Assembly (NCBI RefSeq): GCF_900239185.1
Contig: NZ_OENA01000080.1
Coordinates: forward strand, 16,566 to 80,565
Length of the DNA stretch: 64,000 nucleotides
Reading direction: 5' to 3'
Origin: Tenacibaculum finnmarkense
GTDB lineage: Bacteria > Bacteroidota > Bacteroidia > Flavobacteriales > Flavobacteriaceae
Shown: positions 25,433 through 35,148 of the stretch, in pieces
How the letters are laid out: each line of letters begins with the position of its first letter
Numbering within the stretch: the first letter of the stretch is position 1
Program-made: the position numbers and the translations under genes
Notes under the pieces: generated by a model
What the model was told of the DNA's origin: nothing
What the model saw: the letters and a program-made list of their open reading frames with translations, nothing else
Databases searched by the model: none

Positions 25433-25897
25433 TTATTTAACTAAAGTTACTTTTACTGCGTTCATCCCTTTCATCCCTTTTTCAAGTTCGAAACTTACTT
25501 TGTCATTTTCAGAAATTTCATCAATAATACCACTTACGTGTGTAAAATATTTTTCTTGATCTGCTGAATCGATAATAAAACCAAATCCTTTAGATGAATC
25601 AAAAAACGAAACTGTTCCCTTTCTAATAGGATCAAACGCTTCTTTATCGCCTTCTAAAGTTTTAGGAACGCTAACTTGAATGTCTTCTGCGTTAATAACA
25701 ATTGGTTTTTGATCTGGATCAGGAGGTGTTGAAGATAAATTCCCATAAGCATCTGTATATGCGAATTCAATTCCTGTTGGACCATTTTCTCTTATGTCTG
25801 CCTTACGAGCATCCATTTTCTTTTTTTTATCGTCACGTTTTTTTAAACGCTTTTTCTCTTTTTCATTCTTGTTAAATGATTGCTGAGATTTTGCCAT
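25433..25897 (-). CDS. Cold shock domain protein with basic N-terminal extension
   Basis: 154 residues. Residues 1-35 are highly basic (KNEKEKKRLKKRDDKKKKM), residues 36-88 form a linker (NGPTGIEFAYTDAYGNL, then PPDPDQKPIVINAED), and residues 90-154 form a cold shock domain (GTVSFFDSSKGFGFI, YFTHVSGIIDEI). The CSD is clearly diverged from the three 63-residue paralogues. The basic arm suggests extra RNA or ribosome contacts. It is monocistronic with its own terminator. Confidence 0.9.
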   Translation of the reverse strand: MAKSQQSFNKNEKEKKRLKKRDDKKKKMDARKADIRENGPTGIEFAYTDAYGNLSSTPPDPDQKPIVINAEDIQVSVPKTLEGDKEAFDPIRKGTVSFFDSSKGFGFIIDSADQEKYFTHVSGIIDEISENDKVSFELEKGMKGMNAVKVTLVK

Positions 25898-26095
25898 AAT
25901 ATTTAATATAGAATTATACTACTAGTTTTAATTTAGAATAAGATATGAAAACCCTTTTTAAGGGGGAATCATTACAATTGCCCCAATATACCCTAAATTG
26001 TGTTAATTTCTGTAATTTTTATCATTTATTTTTATAAAAAACGTATTTTGAAGCATTTTTGAAACAAAATAAATGATTTTCCTTAAAAAAGGAAA

Positions 26096-26126
26096 TAAAA
26101 AAGTCCATCAAAGACGATGGACTTTA
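26096..26126 (-). terminator. Terminator of cold shock copy 3
   Basis: Stem AAGTCCATC / GATGGACTT followed by a T-run on the minus strand, just past the gene end at 26145. Confidence 0.85.
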
Positions 26127-26144
26127 AAATGGTAAATATATTTT

Positions 26145-26336
26145 TTAGATCACTTTTACGTTCACTGCATTTGGTCCTTTGTTTCCTTCTTCTAAATCGA
26201 ATTCAACTTGGTCACCTTCTCTAATCTCATCGATTAATCCTGAAATGTGTACAAAATGGTCTTTTTCAACACCTTCTTCTGTAATAAATCCAAATCCTTT
26301 TGTATCGTTGAAAAATTTTACTATTCCTTTATTCAT
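26145..26336 (-). CDS. Cold shock protein (CspA family), copy 3
   Basis: 63 residues with KGFGFIT and HFVHISGL. It differs from copy 1 only at the second residue (MNKGIVKFF) and by Ile for Val in FVHISG. It lies directly downstream of a DEAD-box helicase gene on the same strand, with about 170 bases between them, and has its own terminator. The proximity of Csp and DEAD-box RNA helicase suits shared RNA-remodelling in the cold. Confidence 0.95.
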   Translation of the reverse strand: MNKGIVKFFNDTKGFGFITEEGVEKDHFVHISGLIDEIREGDQVEFDLEEGNKGPNAVNVKVI

Positions 26337-26507
26337 TGTAATGTAATTAAATAATTTATAAACTTACTTGTCTGTTTGCAAAGATGCTACCATATTTTCA
26401 CATATAACACATATTTGTTCATTTATTTTTGATAAACAACAAAATCAATAACAAACCAAGTACTTATTATACTGCTTGTTTGCTGTAATCTTTCGTTTTA
26501 AAAAAGT

Positions 26508-27839
26508 CTATTTTTTAGCATCCTTTTTAGGCGTTATCGTATTCGATTCGGCTAAGTAATTTGCTAAAATTTTATCCACCAACTCTTCTTTTGTTAAATG
26601 ATGAAAAATTGTTTTTACTTTTGATTTAAAATCTTCAGAAACATTACGGTTTGGTTTGGTTTTAAATATTTTTTTCGCCCAAATTAACCCATTATTTTCT
26701 TCAATACTTTGCGCATCTGCCTTTTTAAAAGGCTTAAAAACAATCCCTAATTCCTTTTCGAAATCAGCAATATCTTTTACCTCATCTTCTTGTAAAACCG
26801 TTAAAGAAAGCCCCTTTGCTCCTGCTCTTGCCGTTCTTCCGCTTCGGTGAACATACGCTTCATAGGTATCTGGTAAATGATAATTAACCACATAAGAAAC
26901 CTCTTTTACATCAATACCACGCGCTGCTAAATCGGTAGCGACTAAAATATCAATATAGCCTTCTCTGAATTGCCCCATAATTCGATCACGAATTCCTTGG
27001 GTTAAGCTACCGTGAATTGCCCCTGACGAAAATTTATTAATCGCTAAGTTTTTAGCTAATTTATTAACCGCCGCCTTGGTTTTACAGAAAATAATACCAC
27101 GCTGCCCTTCTTTCGAATTTAAAAAATGAAGTAATACTTCTAATTTTTCAATAGGCTTTACAACGACATATTGATGCGCTATTCCTTGATGCCCAACTGT
27201 TGTCATATCCGCTTGGATATTTACAACATTTTTAGACATATAATTTTGAACCAACTGCTTTATAGCTCCCGACATGGTTGCTGTAAACAATAAAGTTCTT
27301 CTGTTTTTTGCATTTGGAATTCCTTTAATAATAGTATCTACCTCTTCTTTTAAAGCACTTACCATTTCATCAGCTTCATCTAAGACAAAATATTTTACTT
27401 CTTTAATATTGATAGCACCACGCTTTACTAAATCGACCAAACGACCTGGTGTTGCCACGACAATATGTGTGGTTTCTTTTAAACGCTCCATTTGAGGTTT
27501 TATAGGAATTCCTCCACATACAGAAGCGATGCTTATTTCAGGCATATTGGTAGCAAAAGATACTAAATTTGCATGAATCTGCTGTCCTAGCTCTCTTGTA
27601 GGTGCTAAAATTAAAGTTTGTACGCTGGTGTTTTCGATATCAATAGATTGCAATAAAGGCAGTCCAAAAGCAGCAGTTTTACCTGTTCCTGTTTTTGCTA
27701 AAACAACAACATCTTCTTTTTGATTTAGAATAACAGGGATCGTTTTTTCTTGTACATCTGTAGGTACCGTAATTTTTAAAGCAACTAAACCCTGTTGTAA
27801 TTGTTGATTAATTCCTAAATCTGAAAATTGTTTTGGCAT
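26508..27839 (-). CDS. DEAD-box RNA helicase (RhlE/CshA-like)
   Basis: 443 residues from ATG 27839 (MPKQFSDLGINQQLQQGL). All helicase motifs are visible: Q motif (TVPTDVQEKTIP), I (AKTGTGKTAAFGLP), Ia (APTRELGQQI), Ib (VATPGRLVDL), II (VLDEADEM), III (FTATM), IV (GIIFCKTK), V (VATDLAARGID), VI (YVHRSGRTARAG). The C-terminal extension is short (about 70 residues). It should unwind structured mRNA or rRNA and probably works with the adjacent cold shock proteins. The subfamily is not certain. Confidence 0.93.
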   Translation of the reverse strand: MPKQFSDLGINQQLQQGLVALKITVPTDVQEKTIPVILNQKEDVVVLAKTGTGKTAAFGLPLLQSIDIENTSVQTLILAPTRELGQQIHANLVSFATNMPEISIASVCGGIPIKPQMERLKETTHIVVATPGRLVDLVKRGAINIKEVKYFVLDEADEMVSALKEEVDTIIKGIPNAKNRRTLLFTATMSGAIKQLVQNYMSKNVVNIQADMTTVGHQGIAHQYVVVKPIEKLEVLLHFLNSKEGQRGIIFCKTKAAVNKLAKNLAINKFSSGAIHGSLTQGIRDRIMGQFREGYIDILVATDLAARGIDVKEVSYVVNYHLPDTYEAYVHRSGRTARAGAKGLSLTVLQEDEVKDIADFEKELGIVFKPFKKADAQSIEENNGLIWAKKIFKTKPNRNVSEDFKSKVKTIFHHLTKEELVDKILANYLAESNTITPKKDAKK

Positions 27840-27919
27840 AAAAATATATTTTTTTGCAAAGATAATCACTCTTTACAGCAAATACACTTCTTTTTATGCT
27901 AGTTTTCTTGTATCAGAAA

Positions 27920-28471
27920 TTATATAAAAGATTTATTATTAAATAATTCAGGGTTTTCGCCTTTAATATTTTTATAAAATTGATAAAAATGCTCGAAATC
28001 GGCTTTTATATCGCCTGTGGTATAAAAAGGTTTTGATAGCTTTACTTCCTTATTTTCAAAGTCGAAACCAAGCATTACAATTGGCACGTTTGCCCCTTGT
28101 GCGATATAATAAAAACCTGTTTTCCATTTTTCTACAAACTGCCTTGTTCCTTCTGGCGATATTGCCAATCTGAACTCCTCTTTTGTATTAAAAACATCAA
28201 TAATAGCATCTACCACGTTGGCGCTTTTGCTTCTGTCGATAGGAACTCCACCAACTGCTTTAAAAAACAAGCCAAAAGGCGGTTTAAATAATGATTTTTT
28301 ACCTGCGAAATTAAGTTTTGTACGGGTAATATTTTTTGAAAACAACCCAACCATAAAATCTTGCCAACTGGTATGAGGTGCGCCAATTAACACGTATTTA
28401 TTGAGTTCTTTAGGGAATTCGCCGTTAAATTTCCAGCCTAAAATTTTAGTAAATATAATTTTTGATATCAT
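27920..28471 (-). CDS. PlsC-like acyltransferase
   Basis: 183 residues of the 1-acyl-glycerol-3-phosphate acyltransferase (PlsC) superfamily. The catalytic HX4D motif is GAPHTSWQDF (near residue 33-38) and the glycerophosphate-binding EGTR block is ISPEGTRQF. The protein is shorter than typical PlsC (about 240) and lacks an obvious N-terminal membrane helix, as in a group of small flavobacterial acyltransferases. Substrate could be lysophosphatidate or another glycerolipid. It is a single gene between the helicase and a repeat-rich intergenic region. Confidence 0.82.
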   Translation of the reverse strand: MISKIIFTKILGWKFNGEFPKELNKYVLIGAPHTSWQDFMVGLFSKNITRTKLNFAGKKSLFKPPFGLFFKAVGGVPIDRSKSANVVDAIIDVFNTKEEFRLAISPEGTRQFVEKWKTGFYYIAQGANVPIVMLGFDFENKEVKLSKPFYTTGDIKADFEHFYQFYKNIKGENPELFNNKSFI

Positions 28472-28585
28472 GTTTTGTAAAATATAATAGTATAGATGCC
28501 AAAAATAGGGTTTTATTTTTCAAAACAGATAGGTTATCATCATTTTGCTTTTGCATGGGGTTGTTTGATACCGCGCGTAGTGTAC

Positions 28586-28605
28586 AGACGCGATTTATCG
28601 CGTCT
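28586..28605. repeat. Short palindromic repeat, copy 2
   Basis: AGACGCGATTTATCGCGTCT has 9-bp arms around two central bases. It lies 114 bases past the acyltransferase start region in a gene-free stretch, 107 bases from a third copy. Confidence 0.8.
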
Positions 28606-28712
28606 CCCATAATATATACAACATATATATAACATAGTTATAATTTTATCATCATCAATTTTTATTTTTATATCGAATTTGATATCAATATTATATAAAT
28701 AACCACAAAAAA

Positions 28713-28736
28713 AGACGCGATAAATAAATCGCGTCT
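28713..28736 (-). terminator. Palindromic repeat copy 3, acting as terminator of the antiporter gene
   Basis: Arms AGACGCGAT / ATCGCGTCT around AAATAA, followed on the minus strand by a run of seven or more T, 28 bases beyond the antiporter stop. It is the same repeat family as 28586-28605, here placed and shaped as a terminator. Confidence 0.75.
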
Positions 28737-28763
28737 CTACCCAATAATAATCAATAAAATTAC

Positions 28764-30005
28764 TTACTCCTTCAATCGCTTCACTAATTTATCTACGGTT
28801 AAACCCTGTGCGATTATAGAAAAAACCACCACAATGTAAGTAATTACTAAAAATAATTCTCTTTCCATACTTGCAGATAATCCTAAAGCTAAAGCGATTG
28901 AAATTCCACCTCGCAAACCTCCCCAAGTCATAATAACATCGGTGTTTTTTACGAAATCTAGTTTCTTTTCGAATATTTTTATCGGCAAAAATAACGACGC
29001 ATAACGGCATATCAAACAAATAGGAATTGCTAATAAACCAGCCAACACAAACTTTCCTTCTATGGCTAAAACTAACATTTCCATTCCTATCAATACAAAT
29101 AAAATAGCGTTTAATAAAATATCTATTAATTCCCAGAATTTATCTACATATTTCTCGGTAGTTTCCGACATTGAATGTGCTCTTACCGTGTCGTTTCCTA
29201 CAATTAAACCCGCAGTTACCATTGCCAAAGGCGCTGATAAATGAAATTTATGACATAAAACAGTTCCGCCCATTACAGTGGCTAAGGTGATAATTACTTC
29301 AATATCAAAATCATCAATAGATTTTAATAATTGGTAAGTAACCCAACCTAAAATAAGCCCAATTCCAATACCTCCTATTACTTCCTGTCCGAAAAGTTGC
29401 GCTACATCTAATGCACTTACATTTGCGGTTCCTGATTCGGCAATTTTAAAGATTGTTAAAAAGATAACAACACCTACACCATCATTAAATAAAGACTCCC
29501 CAACAATTTTTGTTTCTAATTTTTTAGGAACTCCTGCTTTTTTTAAGATTCCTAAAACCGCAATCGGATCGGTTGGTGAAATTAATGCTCCGAACAGTAA
29601 ACAATTGATAAAACTAACCTCTAAACTGATCAGTTGTAGACCAAAATACATGGCGATACCTACTAAAAACGTAGATGTTAAAACCCCTAATGTTGAAAAC
29701 AATAAAATGGGTCTTCGTTGTATTTTAAGTTGATCAAAATTGGTGTGTAATGCTCCTGCGAAAAGTAAGAAACTTAGCATTTCATCTAAAAGCAAGGTTT
29801 TGAAATCTATTTTTGAAATAATGGATTTCTCGAAGTTTAATAATGTCGGATCTATATTAGACCACAAAAGAACACCGAAGGTGAATAAGATAGTTAAAAT
29901 CATTAACCCAATCGTATTTGGGAGTTTTAAAAACCGCACATTGATATATCCGAATACTGCGGATAAAAAAATTAGTACGGTGGCTATTACATAAATATCA
30001 TTCAT
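28764..30005 (-). CDS. Na+/H+ antiporter, CPA1 (NhaP-type) family
   Basis: 413 residues with about twelve membrane helices. The ion-binding motifs are visible: SPTDPIAVLGILKKAG and VGESLFNDGVGVVIFL, with the conserved aspartates, and the late WGGLRGGISIALALG arginine-glycine motif. The protein exchanges Na+ or K+ for protons across the inner membrane for pH and salt balance, in keeping with a marine host. No long cytosolic C-terminal domain is present. It is a single gene between its repeat-derived terminator and the glyA terminator. Confidence 0.9.
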   Translation of the reverse strand: MNDIYVIATVLIFLSAVFGYINVRFLKLPNTIGLMILTILFTFGVLLWSNIDPTLLNFEKSIISKIDFKTLLLDEMLSFLLFAGALHTNFDQLKIQRRPILLFSTLGVLTSTFLVGIAMYFGLQLISLEVSFINCLLFGALISPTDPIAVLGILKKAGVPKKLETKIVGESLFNDGVGVVIFLTIFKIAESGTANVSALDVAQLFGQEVIGGIGIGLILGWVTYQLLKSIDDFDIEVIITLATVMGGTVLCHKFHLSAPLAMVTAGLIVGNDTVRAHSMSETTEKYVDKFWELIDILLNAILFVLIGMEMLVLAIEGKFVLAGLLAIPICLICRYASLFLPIKIFEKKLDFVKNTDVIMTWGGLRGGISIALALGLSASMERELFLVITYIVVVFSIIAQGLTVDKLVKRLKE

Positions 30006-30084
30006 ATTGATAAAATTTTAAATTTTTAGCGTTATTTTTATTAGATGAATTAGTTAGCTGAAATTCAGAAACAAAATTAATGTA

Positions 30085-30119
30085 AAAAAGCACCTCAAAT
30101 TTAATTAAGGTGCTTTTTG
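30085..30119 (-). terminator. Terminator of glyA
   Basis: Stem AAAAAGCACCT / AGGTGCTTTTT, 36 bases past the glyA stop; T-run on the minus strand. Confidence 0.87.
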
Positions 30120-30154
30120 TAGAATATATAATTATTTAGTGTGATAAATTTAAA

Positions 30155-31429
30155 TTACATAATAAATAATCTACGGTGCTGCATTAAGTCTTGTACTTGC
30201 TCAGCTATTTGCCCTAATTTATCTTCATCAGAAGCGTTTTTAATAGCATCATCAATTAAATCAACAACAGTTTGCATATCTTCTTCTTGCAATCCACGGG
30301 TGGTAATTGCAGGTGTTCCAATACGAATTCCTGAAGTTACAAAAGGAGATTCTGTATCAAAAGGAACCATATTTTTGTTTACCGTAATATCTGCTTTTCC
30401 TAAAGCGATTTCAGCGTCTTTTCCTGTAATATTTTTGTTACGTAAATCAATCAACATCATGTGATTGTCTGTTCCTCCAGAAATAATATCATATCCTTTA
30501 GCTACAAAAGCTGCTGCCATAGCTTTGGCATTTTCTTTTACTTGTAGTTGATATTCTAAAAATTCATCAGTTAAAGCTTCACCAAAAGCCACTGCTTTAG
30601 CTGCAATAACGTGCTCTAAAGGTCCTCCTTGATTTCCTGGGAAAACTGCAGAATTTATCAATGTTGACATTTTCTTTAACTTCCCTGATTTTAATTTTAA
30701 TCCAAAAGGATTTTCAAAATCTTTACCAATCATAATAATTCCTCCACGTGGACCACGTAAAGTTTTATGAGTTGTTGAGGTAACAATATGACAATGTGGT
30801 AATGGGTCAGATAAAATTCCTTTGGCAATTAAACCTGCAGGATGAGAAATATCTGCCATTAAAACAGCACCAACGCTATCTGCAATTTCTCTAAATTTAG
30901 CAAAATCCATATCACGAGAATATGCCGAAGCTCCTGCGATAATTAATTTTGGCTTGTGCTCTTTTGCTTGTGCTTCTAAATGCTTGTAATCAATTTTACC
31001 AGTTTCTTTATCAACACCATAAAAAACAGGGTTGTATAATTTACCAGAAAAATTTACTGATGATCCGTGTGTTAAATGCCCACCGTGCGATAAATCAAAA
31101 CCTAAAATAGTATCTCCAGGCTTTAAACATGCCGCAAAAACAGCCGTGTTTGCTTGCGATCCTGAATGTGGCTGTACATTTACATATTCAGCGCCAAATA
31201 ATTCTTTAGCTCTGTCAATAGCAATTTGCTCTACAATATCAACCACTTCACACCCACCGTAGTAACGTTTACCCGGGTATCCTTCTGCATATTTATTAGT
31301 TAAAATAGAACCTTGCGCTTCCATTACTTGTTCACTTACAAAGTTTTCAGAAGCAATCAATTCTAAACCATTTAGTTGACGTTCTTTTTCTTCTTGAATT
31401 AAATCGAATATTTGATGATCTTTTTGCAT
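30155..31429 (-). CDS. glyA: Serine hydroxymethyltransferase
   Basis: 424 residues from ATG 31429 ([18 protein letters not shown]); an in-frame ATG at 31510 lies upstream of the -7 box and is not used. The N-terminal [14 protein letters not shown] block, the [15 protein letters not shown] substrate loop, and the PLP lysine in [14 protein letters not shown] are all present. The enzyme converts serine and tetrahydrofolate to glycine and 5,10-methylene-THF in the cytosol. The length suits the bacterial family. It is a single-gene unit divergent from fahA. Confidence 0.96.
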   Translation of the reverse strand: MQKDHQIFDLIQEEKERQLNGLELIASENFVSEQVMEAQGSILTNKYAEGYPGKRYYGGCEVVDIVEQIAIDRAKELFGAEYVNVQPHSGSQANTAVFAACLKPGDTILGFDLSHGGHLTHGSSVNFSGKLYNPVFYGVDKETGKIDYKHLEAQAKEHKPKLIIAGASAYSRDMDFAKFREIADSVGAVLMADISHPAGLIAKGILSDPLPHCHIVTSTTHKTLRGPRGGIIMIGKDFENPFGLKLKSGKLKKMSTLINSAVFPGNQGGPLEHVIAAKAVAFGEALTDEFLEYQLQVKENAKAMAAAFVAKGYDIISGGTDNHMMLIDLRNKNITGKDAEIALGKADITVNKNMVPFDTESPFVTSGIRIGTPAITTRGLQEEDMQTVVDLIDDAIKNASDEDKLGQIAEQVQDLMQHRRLFIM

Positions 31430-31474
31430 CTTATCTTTTTTATCTTTTGTGATATAATTTGTTATATAATAATC

Positions 31475-31482
31475 CAAATGTA
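31475..31482 (-). promoter_or_regulatory. -7 box of glyA
   Basis: On the minus strand TACATTTG lies 46 bases before ATG 31429, and so excludes the longer reading frame start. Confidence 0.6.
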
Positions 31483-31616
31483 ATAATTTTATTATGGAAA
31501 GTTTAGGCAATTGTTATCTATTTTAAAACAAGCACATACGCAAGAAGTTAACGAATACTATATTGACATCATTTGTATTATTTTAACTTTTTTATTGTTT
31601 TTTTACAAGATGACTA

Positions 31617-31647
31617 TTGGTTTTAACTGAAAAAATATGTAGGTTTG
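31617..31647 (+). promoter_or_regulatory. Promoter of fahA (-33 TTG, -7 TAnnTTTG)
   Basis: TTG at 31617-31619, a 20-base spacer, and TAGGTTTG at 31640-31647, 25 bases before ATG 31672. This is a good match to the Bacteroidota vegetative promoter. Confidence 0.65.
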
Positions 31648-31671
31648 ATGTAAAATAAATACAGATATTCA

Positions 31672-32955
31672 ATGAAAATAACAGCAAATAATCCGAATAG
31701 AAAATCTTGGATACATGTAGATGAAAATTCTGATTTCCCCATACAAAACATTCCTTTTGGAGTCTTTATAACTAAGGAAGACATTATAACAATAGGAACT
31801 AGAATTGGTGATTTCGCTATTGATTTAGGTGCCTTGCATCAGTTAGGTTATTTTAAGGAAATTCCTTTAACCGATGATATTTTTTTACAAGACACTTTAA
31901 ATGATTTTATTGCTGATGGGCGTAAAACTTGGCGCTTGGTTCGTAATAAAATTGCCGATATTTTTGATGTAAACACTATTGATTTACAAGAAAACTCGGA
32001 ACATAAAAAGGATATTATTTTTAAAATGGAAGATGTTGAAATGCAACTTCCCGTAGCTGTTGGTGATTATACTGATTTTTATGCAAGCAAAGAACACGCA
32101 ACCAATGTAGGGTCTTTATTTCGTGATCCTGAAAATGCCTTATTACCAAACTGGCTACATATTCCTATTGGCTACCACGGTAGAAGTTCATCTATTATTC
32201 CTTCAGGAACTCCTGTACGTCGTCCTGTTGGGCAACAAAGACCTAGCGAAGGATCTACAACGCCAAATTTTGGGGCTTCAAAATTGTTAGATTTTGAATT
32301 AGAAATGGCTTTTATTACTACAGTGGCAAATGATTTAGGTGATAGAATTCCTATTCAAGATGCTGATGAATATATTTTCGGATTGGTTTTATTTAACGAT
32401 TGGTCTGCTCGTGATATACAGGCTTGGGAGTATGTTCCTTTAGGGCCGTTTTTAGGAAAGAGCTTTGCTTCTACTATTTCTCCTTGGATTGTTACTTTAG
32501 ATGCCTTATCGCCTTTTAGAGTTGATAACCCAAAGCAAGTACATGAACCTTTACCGTATTTGAAAAAAGAAGGAAAAGATAGTTTTGATATCAATTTACA
32601 GATGGCGATTCAGCCTGAAGGAAAAGAAGAAACGGTCGTTTGTAACTCGAATTTTAAATATATGTATTGGACTATGGCGCAACAATTAGCGCATCATACC
32701 ATAAACGGTTGTCCTATAAATGCGGGTGATATGATGGGTTCAGGAACTATTTCAGGACCTACCAAAGATAGCTTTGGTTCTATGTTAGAGTTAACTTGGC
32801 GAGGACAAAATCCATTAAAAATGAATGATGATTCAGAGCGTAAATTTATAAACGATCACGATACTGTTATTATGCGTGGATATTCTAAAAATGATGAGGT
32901 TCGCATTGGTTTTGGAGAATGTACAGGTAAAGTTTTACCAGCTATTGAATTTTAG
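31672..32955 (+). CDS. fahA: Fumarylacetoacetase
   Basis: 427 residues. An N-terminal SH3-like domain (about 1-115) is followed by the FAH catalytic domain: VGDYTDFYASKEHA (with the metal and catalytic Asp/His region), FELEMAF, and FNDWSARDIQAWEYVPLGPF, then MGSGTISGP. The enzyme splits fumarylacetoacetate to fumarate and acetoacetate, the last step of tyrosine and homogentisate breakdown. Other pathway genes (hmgA, hppD) are not in the window. The gene has a clear promoter and terminator of its own. Confidence 0.95.
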   Translation: MKITANNPNRKSWIHVDENSDFPIQNIPFGVFITKEDIITIGTRIGDFAIDLGALHQLGYFKEIPLTDDIFLQDTLNDFIADGRKTWRLVRNKIADIFDVNTIDLQENSEHKKDIIFKMEDVEMQLPVAVGDYTDFYASKEHATNVGSLFRDPENALLPNWLHIPIGYHGRSSSIIPSGTPVRRPVGQQRPSEGSTTPNFGASKLLDFELEMAFITTVANDLGDRIPIQDADEYIFGLVLFNDWSARDIQAWEYVPLGPFLGKSFASTISPWIVTLDALSPFRVDNPKQVHEPLPYLKKEGKDSFDINLQMAIQPEGKEETVVCNSNFKYMYWTMAQQLAHHTINGCPINAGDMMGSGTISGPTKDSFGSMLELTWRGQNPLKMNDDSERKFINDHDTVIMRGYSKNDEVRIGFGECTGKVLPAIEF

Positions 32956-33011
32956 AGATTTAGAGAAATTTTAGAGATTTATCAAAATTTTAATTTTATT
33001 ATTTAGAGCAT

Positions 33012-33047
33012 AAAAAAGCCATTTCGTATTGAAATGGCTTTTTTTTA
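33012..33047. terminator. Bidirectional terminator
   Basis: Stem AAAAAAGCCATTTC / GAAATGGCTTTTTT between convergent fahA and the SF2 helicase gene. Confidence 0.88.
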
Positions 33048-33091
33048 TATTTATTACTTAAAACTTGAATAGTCTTTTCTGTTTTCTACTA

Positions 33092-34672
33092 TTATTCTTC
33101 GTCCTCGTCGTCTTCCTCTTCTTCTTCAATTGGTGGATGTCCAAAAATTTCTTCATAAACGACATCAAAATTAGCACGTAAATAGGCATTTAATTTCTTT
33201 CGATAATCATCTCGTAACCAATCGATAAAATTATGGGTAGATTTACAAATACATTTCGAATATCGGTGAATTCTATCATCAATTTCACCCCCTAATTTTC
33301 TAGCTAAAATTAAGGCATCAAAAACATCTTCACTATTTTCGATGCAAATTCTTGCATGATGCTCTATTGATTTTTCCAATACTTTTTTAGACGATTGCCC
33401 TGCCTGTATAACATCAATATATACTTTTTTTACATCAAAATAGACATCTTCAGTTTTTGAAAATTCTTCTCTAATATTTGTAGGCAATTCATATCTAAAT
33501 TCATTTTCTATTTCTTCATCTGACAATAAATTATCTAAATAAAAATTAGGTGCTCTAAACATTTTGTGCCAATCTAAATCAGCTCCCCAAGGACCAAAAC
33601 GATGAAAATTATTTCCGAGGTCAATCACATTAAACGTAGATTTCCCTTTAAAAATACGAGATCCCCTACCAATCATCTGATAATACAATGTTAATGATTT
33701 TGTAGCCCTATTTAAAATAATAGATTTTACCGAAGGTTCATCAAAACCAGTCGTTAAAATACTTACCGAGGTGATAATGGCATTTGGTGTTTCATGAAAC
33801 CATTTTAAAATACCGTCACGCTCTTTTTTAGTATTGGTGTTGTCTAAATGCGCAATATCATAACCTGCTTTTTTAAAGGTATCATATACGTGTAACGAGG
33901 TGTTAATTCCGTTATTAAAAATCAACGTTTTTGTTCCTTTTGCACGTTCTTCGTAAGCTTGTAAAAGCTTTGATAACATGTCGGTATTGGTATATAAATC
34001 TTCGGATGATTTTACAGTATAATCTCCGTTTGCTCCTATTTCTAAAGATGTTAAACCAACATTATAAGAAAAAACATTTGCTCTTGCTAAATATTCATTT
34101 TGAATTAAAGTTCCAATACTTTCGCCTGCAATTAAATCATCATAATTGTCTTTCATAGGCAATTTGATATTCGAACTCAAAGGCGTTGCGGTAACTCCTA
34201 AAACAAACGATTTATCAAAAAACTTAAATAATTTGGTAAATGAATTATAATGCGCTTCATCAATAATAACCAAACCTACATCAGAAATATCTAACATTTC
34301 GTCGTTTAAACGATTGTTTAGCGTTTCTACCATTGCAACGAAACAATCGTATTTGTCTTGGTCATCTAAATCGGCTTTACTATCAATAATTTTATTATCT
34401 ACGCCAAATTCGCCAAGCATTTTTGCTGTTTGCTTGCATAATTCAATACGGTGAGTCATTATCAGTACTTTTTTCTGATAATGTTTTATAAACTGACGGG
34501 TAATTTCTGAAAATATTACTGTTTTACCTCCACCTGTTGGTAGTTGATATAATAGATGAAAATTTTCAGGAGCATTTTCAAAACATTTGAAAATTTTAAA
34601 GAGTGCTTCTTTTTGATAATCGTATAAGTTTTTTCCTTTGGTTTCTTGTGGAGGTGTGTTTTCGTTGCTCAA
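33092..34672 (-). CDS. DEAD/DEAH-type SF2 helicase (restriction-helicase-like)
   Basis: 526 residues. Motif I is QLPTGGGKTVIFSEI, motif II IIDEAHY (DEAH), motif III GVTATP, and the C-terminal RecA domain has TTGFDEPSVKSI and QMIGRGSRIFKGKS. The motif spacing resembles helicases of the type I restriction R-subunit/XPB kind. The C-terminus ends in a strongly acidic tail (EEEEEDDEDEE). The start seems to be TTG 34672 (MSNENTPPQ), since no ATG occurs before the Walker A region. No restriction or methylase gene is adjacent. DNA repair or RNA/DNA unwinding is the likely role; the substrate is unknown. Confidence 0.85.
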   Translation of the reverse strand: MSNENTPPQETKGKNLYDYQKEALFKIFKCFENAPENFHLLYQLPTGGGKTVIFSEITRQFIKHYQKKVLIMTHRIELCKQTAKMLGEFGVDNKIIDSKADLDDQDKYDCFVAMVETLNNRLNDEMLDISDVGLVIIDEAHYNSFTKLFKFFDKSFVLGVTATPLSSNIKLPMKDNYDDLIAGESIGTLIQNEYLARANVFSYNVGLTSLEIGANGDYTVKSSEDLYTNTDMLSKLLQAYEERAKGTKTLIFNNGINTSLHVYDTFKKAGYDIAHLDNTNTKKERDGILKWFHETPNAIITSVSILTTGFDEPSVKSIILNRATKSLTLYYQMIGRGSRIFKGKSTFNVIDLGNNFHRFGPWGADLDWHKMFRAPNFYLDNLLSDEEIENEFRYELPTNIREEFSKTEDVYFDVKKVYIDVIQAGQSSKKVLEKSIEHHARICIENSEDVFDALILARKLGGEIDDRIHRYSKCICKSTHNFIDWLRDDYRKKLNAYLRANFDVVYEEIFGHPPIEEEEEDDEDEE

Positions 34673-34752
34673 TTTTATGCTTTTTTATACTTTTTTCGAA
34701 TAGGCAAAAATACGACGTATTTAAGTAAGTTTTGATAAAACCACTATGTTTT

Positions 34753-35148
34753 TTAGAATTTTGTCAAATCAATTTGAGCAATTTCATAATGAGAAGCATG
34801 GGCTACGACTGCTTCTTTTTGAATAATTAAGAGTTGAGGTGATTGATGTTCTACCTGAAATTGAATTCCTATTTCGTTCGAAATTTCTCTATAAGAAATC
34901 AAATCAAGGTAATACACTTTAAAATCTTTTAAAGACTCATCAAAACTCTTTTCAAAACGACTCTTTGCTACACTACTAATACTACATCTTGTGGAATGTT
35001 TAAAAATAGCAATCGGTTCTTTTTGTGATTGTTTTTTTATGTCTTCTAGTTGCGATAAAGCGATTAACGGAATCCAATTAATAAATGTTTTATCCTCTGA
35101 ACTATTCGTATCTTTAGTACCGCCAAATATTGTGTTAAGTATTCCCAT
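34753..35148 (-). CDS. ytxJ: Bacillithiol-system redox protein YtxJ-like
   Basis: 131 residues with a thioredoxin-like fold. The single active cysteine is in IFKHSTRCSISSVAK, matching the YtxJ monothiol bacilliredoxin-like family (FKHSTRCxIS), followed by a beta strand VYYLDLISYREIS and the cis-Pro type HQSPQLLII. Such proteins are linked to low-molecular-weight thiol (bacillithiol) redox control. It lies just upstream of the divergent helicase-type gene's start side on the same strand, about 80 bases apart, and divergent from clpB. Confidence 0.85.
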   Translation of the reverse strand: MGILNTIFGGTKDTNSSEDKTFINWIPLIALSQLEDIKKQSQKEPIAIFKHSTRCSISSVAKSRFEKSFDESLKDFKVYYLDLISYREISNEIGIQFQVEHQSPQLLIIQKEAVVAHASHYEIAQIDLTKF

